From positions 1-38,844 of the forward strand of contig NZ_MIAM01000054.1 of assembly GCF_001830555.1 (NCBI RefSeq): 38,844 nucleotides of DNA, read 5' to 3'. Shown in pieces: positions 35,584-38,844 of this stretch (position 1 is its first letter; the number at the start of each line of letters is the position of its first letter). The position numbers were made by a program, and so were the translations under genes. This DNA is from Sphingopyxis sp. RIFCSPHIGHO2_12_FULL_65_19. GTDB taxonomy: Bacteria > Pseudomonadota > Alphaproteobacteria > Sphingomonadales > Sphingomonadaceae. Under the pieces are notes generated by a model. It worked only from the letters and a program-made list of their open reading frames with translations, made no database searches and was not told the DNA's origin.

Positions 35584-35744
35584 GTCGTTCGCGTTCCCAG
35601 ACCCCATATCCCCTGCGTCCCAGATTGGCCGGCGTAGATGAACCTAAGCCGAACTGCGGACGTAACCTGCTGGGCTTTCGGCACGAACCGGGGAGCGATG
35701 GGGCGAGCGGCACAGCGTCGATGTCCCTGCCATGGAGGTCGATG

Positions 35745-36230
35745 ATGAAGAACCAAATCCTGTTCGCCTTGCTTGCAGTGGCGATCGCGCCGCTATCGCT
35801 GGCGGCCGCCGCTGCGGATGCGGAGGCGAAGCCGGTCTATGTCGGTGTTGACGGTGATAACATTGCCGTCGGCGGCTATGATACGACCAGCTATTTCGAT
35901 GGCGAGGGCGTGCCGGTGAAGGGCGACGCGGCCTTTGCCGTCGAGCATGATGGCGCCGTCTATCACTTCGCCGATGCCGCCCGTGCGGCGCGGTTCCAGG
36001 CCAATCCCGATGCGTTCGTGCCACGTTACGGCGGGCATTGCGCCTGGGCCATGTCGCGCGGCTATCTCGCGCCCGGCGACCCGTTGGCCTATGCGATCGT
36101 GGACGGCAAATTATATTTGAATTTCAACGCGGAAGTGAAGGCGAAATGGGACAAGGACCGCGCGGGATTCATCGCCGCTGCGGAAAAGAACTGGGCGGTG
36201 GTGCCCGATGATGCGAAATTTGGCGGATAA
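35745..36230 (+). CDS. Exported YHS-domain protein
   Basis: A 161-aa protein with a signal peptide (to about AAAADA). The YHS domain spans about 45-90: GYDTTSYF, VYHFADAARAARFQANPDAFVPRYGGHCAWAMSRG. The HCAW cysteine in place of a second Cys fits the exported subgroup of this family. YHS domains are suspected to bind metals such as copper. ATG 35745 is six bases from GGAGG; ATG 35742 is too close. Confidence 0.9.
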   Translation: MKNQILFALLAVAIAPLSLAAAAADAEAKPVYVGVDGDNIAVGGYDTTSYFDGEGVPVKGDAAFAVEHDGAVYHFADAARAARFQANPDAFVPRYGGHCAWAMSRGYLAPGDPLAYAIVDGKLYLNFNAEVKAKWDKDRAGFIAAAEKNWAVVPDDAKFGG

Positions 36231-36278
36231 GGGCGAGCGTTGGTTTTGGGGTGGCGAGCGGGCGTTCGTTCCGTCCTC

Positions 36279-36353
36279 TCGTCACCCCGGACTTGATCCG
36301 GGGTCCATGACTTCGGCGCCGTGATGGATCCCGGATCAAGTCCGGGATGACGA
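36279..36353. repeat. REP/BIME-like inverted repeat (family 1)
   Basis: Two 26-bp arms at 36281-36306 and 36326-36351, containing CCCGGACTTGATCCGGG in opposite orientations, match at 23 of 26 positions as an inverted repeat around a 19-bp spacer. This is a very widespread palindrome in alphaproteobacterial genomes. It lies between the converging YHS and bioA genes. Confidence 0.85.
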
Positions 36354-36390
36354 AGAAACGACGTCCGCAATCGCTCGCAACCTCCCGTTC

Positions 36391-37647
36391 CTAGATTACG
36401 TCGAGCGACGCGGCGATCGCGTCCCACAACTGCGCCAGCTCGTCGGGCGTGATGCAATAGGGCGGCATGACATAGACGGTGTTGCCGAGCGGGCGGAGGA
36501 GGACGCCGCGGTCGCGGGTGAAGGCGATCAGGCGCGGCGCGAGGTTCGACAGATAGCCGCCGTCGGGCGCCACGATGTCGAGCGCGGCGATGGTGCCGAT
36601 GCGGCGCGGATTGGCGATGCGCGGGTCGTGGGTGAGGAGGGCGAGGTGCGCCGCCTGCGCATCGGCGAGCGCGTCGATGCGCGCCTGCACCGGCTCGTCG
36701 CGCCAGATTTCGAGGTTGGCGTTCGCGGCGGCGCAGGCGATCGGATTGGCAGTATAACTGCTTGAATGATAAAATGTTTTCGCCCGGTCGGTCGAGAGGT
36801 GCGCGGCAAAGATCGGCTCGATACAGAGCGTCACCGCGAGCGGGAGCGCGCCGCCGGTCAAGCCTTTCGACAGGCAGACGATGTCGGGGATGACGCCCGC
36901 CTGGTCGCAGGCGAAGCGCGTGCCGGTGCGGCCCCAGCCGGTCATCACCTCGTCGGCGATGAACAGGACATTGTGGCGCGCGCAGATGCTGCGCATTTCG
37001 GCGAGCACCCATGCGGGGTAGATCAGCATTCCGCCCGCACCGAGGATCAAGGGTTCGACGATGAAGGCGGCGGGTTTTTGGGCGCAGGCGGCTTCGAGCG
37101 CGTCGAGCGTGGCTTGCTCCATCCCTTCGTGCGGGAAGGGGATGGTGTCGACGTCGAACAGCAAGGGCTGCCACGCGCGGTTGTAGACGCCGCGTTCGCC
37201 GACCGACATCGTTCCGATCGTGTCGCCATGATAGCTGTGGTCGAGGACGAGGATGCGGTGGCGCGGCTCGCCGATGTTATACCAATATCCGAGCGCCATC
37301 TTGAGCGCGACCTCGACGCTGGTCGAACCCGAGTCCGAAAAGAAGACACGCGTGAGCGGATCGGGGGTGATGCGGATCAGTTCGGCGGCGAGGCTTTCGG
37401 CGGGCTCGTGCGTCCAGCCGGCGAAGATGAGCTGGTCGAGCTTTTCGGACTGGCTGCGGATTGCGGCCATGATGCGCGGGTGCGCGTGGCCGTGGGTGGT
37501 GACCCACCAGCTGGAGATGCCGTCGATCCAGCTGGTGCCGTCGGCGGCGTAGAGTGTCGCGCCTTTTGCGTGCGAAATCAGCGGGATGGGATCGCCGAGG
37601 CCGTGCTGGGTGAAGGGGTGCCAGATGGGGGAGGTGGGGGTGCTCAT
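36391..37647 (-). CDS. bioA: Adenosylmethionine-8-amino-7-oxononanoate aminotransferase
   Basis: A 418-aa class-III PLP aminotransferase that converts KAPA to DAPA using SAM as amino donor. Evidence: the WHPFTQHGL start, DGISSWWVTTHGHAHP, SDSGSTSVEVALKMA, HSYHGDTIGTMSVG, DEVMTGWGRTG, PLP-lysine Lys261 in LSKGLTGGALPLAV, and YHSSSYTANPIACAAAN. It is the third gene of the bioFDA operon and is separated from bioD by a REP-containing 131-bp gap. Confidence 0.97.
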   Translation of the reverse strand: MSTPTSPIWHPFTQHGLGDPIPLISHAKGATLYAADGTSWIDGISSWWVTTHGHAHPRIMAAIRSQSEKLDQLIFAGWTHEPAESLAAELIRITPDPLTRVFFSDSGSTSVEVALKMALGYWYNIGEPRHRILVLDHSYHGDTIGTMSVGERGVYNRAWQPLLFDVDTIPFPHEGMEQATLDALEAACAQKPAAFIVEPLILGAGGMLIYPAWVLAEMRSICARHNVLFIADEVMTGWGRTGTRFACDQAGVIPDIVCLSKGLTGGALPLAVTLCIEPIFAAHLSTDRAKTFYHSSSYTANPIACAAANANLEIWRDEPVQARIDALADAQAAHLALLTHDPRIANPRRIGTIAALDIVAPDGGYLSNLAPRLIAFTRDRGVLLRPLGNTVYVMPPYCITPDELAQLWDAIAASLDVI

Positions 37648-37667
37648 GGCGTGCTCTATACCCCTTC

Positions 37668-37773
37668 GTCATTCCCGCGAAAGCGGGAACCCGGTTCTGC
37701 CATCAAGGTTCAGATGGTCACCCTGCGGCTGAAATTCTTGTTTGAGCTGGGTTCCCGCCTTCGCGGGGATGGC
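37668..37773. repeat. REP-like inverted repeat (family 2) inside the bio operon
   Basis: Arms 37668-37692 and 37749-37773, centred on CCCGCGAAAGCGGG and its inverted copy, match in 22 of 25 positions. It fills most of the gap between bioD and bioA, so transcription must read through it unless bioA has its own promoter. Confidence 0.85.
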
Positions 37774-37778
37774 AAAGA

Positions 37779-38387
37779 TTAGAGGAAGTCGGTGAGGTCG
37801 AAGTTTGCTTTGAACGCCGCTGCCAGCGTTGCGCTCTCCAACGGGTCGACGATCGGCAACCGGCCCAGGCGGCGGACGCCGCCGAGCTTCGCGATGATCG
37901 CCTCGCTGTCCTCCACCGCGTCGCCGAGGAAAGCGAGGCCGTGGATCGGGACATGGCGAGCACGGAGCGCCTCGATCGTGAGCAGGCTGTGGTTGATCGT
38001 GCCGAGCGCGGTGCGCGCGCAGACGATCACGGGGATTTGCCACCGTGCGAAGAGGTCGGCGTAGAGGGTGGTGCGCGTGACGGGGACGAGCGCGCCGCCC
38101 GCTCCCTCGACGATCAGGTCGCCGGGCGGCGGCGTGAGCTTTTCGATGTCGATGTTAACGTCGTCAATTTCGGCGGCGATATGCGGCGAGGCGGGGGTGG
38201 TGAGGCGATAGGCTTCGGGACGGGCAGGCACGCCGGCGAGGCGCGCGACGACTTCGCTGTCGGTCTCTTCCTCCAGCCCCGACTGGATCGGTTTCCAGTA
38301 GGCGGCGCCGGTCGCCTGCGCCAAGCCCGCGGAAAATATGGTTTTTCCGATGCCGGTGTCGGTGCCGGTGACGACGAAGCGCGTCAT
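37779..38387 (-). CDS. bioD: Dethiobiotin synthetase
   Basis: A 202-aa ATP-dependent enzyme that carboxylates DAPA to dethiobiotin. N-terminal P-loop [20 protein letters not shown], the YWKPIQSG motif, [11 protein letters not shown] and the later [17 protein letters not shown] are typical. The ATG overlaps the bioF stop (ATGA), showing translational coupling. Confidence 0.96.
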   Translation of the reverse strand: MTRFVVTGTDTGIGKTIFSAGLAQATGAAYWKPIQSGLEEETDSEVVARLAGVPARPEAYRLTTPASPHIAAEIDDVNIDIEKLTPPPGDLIVEGAGGALVPVTRTTLYADLFARWQIPVIVCARTALGTINHSLLTIEALRARHVPIHGLAFLGDAVEDSEAIIAKLGGVRRLGRLPIVDPLESATLAAAFKANFDLTDFL

Positions 38388-38844
38388 GCGGCGGCCATCG
38401 CCGCGGCGAGTGCGTCGGCCAGATCATCAATGTTAGCTTCGTCAACATTGAGCGTGATCGCGATGCGCAGCCGCGCGGTCCCCTGCGCCACGGTGGGTGG
38501 CCGAATGCCGCGAATGTCGAAACCCGCATCCTGCAGGCGTCCCGCGATGCGCATCGTGCGGTCGTTGTCGCCGATGATCACGGGCAGGATCTGGGTGCCG
38601 CTGGCTGGGATGCCGAGCGGAACGAGGCGTTCGGCGGCGTGGCGGACGAGGGCGTGGAGGCGCGCCTGACGCTCGGGCTCGTTCGCGACGATCTCGATCG
38701 CCTGCCGGACTAGCCATGCCATCAGCGGCGACGGCGCGGTCGAAAAGATGAAGGGGCGGCCGCGGTTGACGATGAAGTCGGTCGCGACCGCGGGGGCGCA
38801 GAGCAATGCGCCCTCGGCGCCCAAGGCCTTGCCGCAGGTGTGGA
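38384..38844 (-). CDS. bioF: 8-amino-7-oxononanoate synthase, C-terminal part (5' end outside window)
   Basis: The last ~153 residues of a PLP-dependent alpha-oxoamine synthase that makes KAPA from pimeloyl-ACP and alanine. The window ends just upstream of the PLP lysine ([16 protein letters not shown]), so this is the large-domain/C-terminal part with [14 protein letters not shown] and [13 protein letters not shown]. The frame is open to the window edge on the minus strand. Confidence 0.95.
   Translation of the reverse strand, partial: HTCGKALGAEGALLCAPAVATDFIVNRGRPFIFSTAPSPLMAWLVRQAIEIVANEPERQARLHALVRHAAERLVPLGIPASGTQILPVIIGDNDRTMRIAGRLQDAGFDIRGIRPPTVAQGTARLRIAITLNVDEANIDDLADALAAAMAAA

Overview
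The window looks like chromosomal DNA from a high-GC alphaproteobacterium, most likely a sphingomonad (Sphingopyxis/Sphingomonas-like). This is inferred from gene content: a large TonB-dependent receptor, a DUF6445-type protein, a YHS protein, NOP-family methyltransferase next to guaB, bioFDA, and the common CCCGGACTTGATCCGGG-type palindromes. No species can be named from sequence alone. No rRNA, tRNA, CRISPR array, transposase, integrase or prophage was found.

Region 1 (1-15.74 kb) is a carbohydrate-utilisation locus. A TonB-dependent receptor (cut at its 5' end) is followed by a lipoprotein of the glucoamylase-like/GH144 family. Facing it is a long minus-strand train: sugar MFS permease, ABC ATPase, LacI regulator, substrate-binding lipoprotein, two ABC permeases, secreted esterase, GH1 beta-glucosidase, secreted endonuclease/exonuclease/phosphatase-fold protein and GH2 lipoprotein. 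Several junctions are ATGA overlaps. Two near-identical LacI-type palindromes (13153-13166 and 15724-15737) sit upstream of lacI and of the MFS gene. If the GH144 assignment holds, the substrate is probably a beta-1,2-glucan, perhaps a substituted periplasmic glucan.

Region 2 (15.9-20.9 kb) is housekeeping: guaB, an RsmB-like methyltransferase, a TPR protein, a nitronate-monooxygenase-like flavoprotein and a small membrane protein. Region 3 (20.9-26.9 kb) holds an alpha/beta hydrolase divergent from a GlxA/AraC-type regulator, a DGPF protein with its ECF42-type sigma factor, a DUF6445-like protein, and two small proteins.

Region 4 (26.9-31.3 kb) has a DUF2384-like antitoxin-type protein with a 73-aa partner, leuA with a leader peptide (MRGNALLLLRLTRPWA), a rhodanese, an acidic protein and a YceI protein. 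The Leu codons of the leader are perfectly complementary over 10 nt to the leuA Shine-Dalgarno region, which suggests direct translational attenuation. Region 5 (31.4-36.4 kb) has a LuxR-type regulator, an unrecognised 697-aa exported protein flanked by two copies of a ~95-bp repeat that carries a CATACCCC/GGGGTATG palindrome, a small exported protein and a YHS protein. Region 6 (36.4 kb to the end) is the biotin operon bioF(partial)-bioD-bioA, with palindromic repeats inside and beside it.
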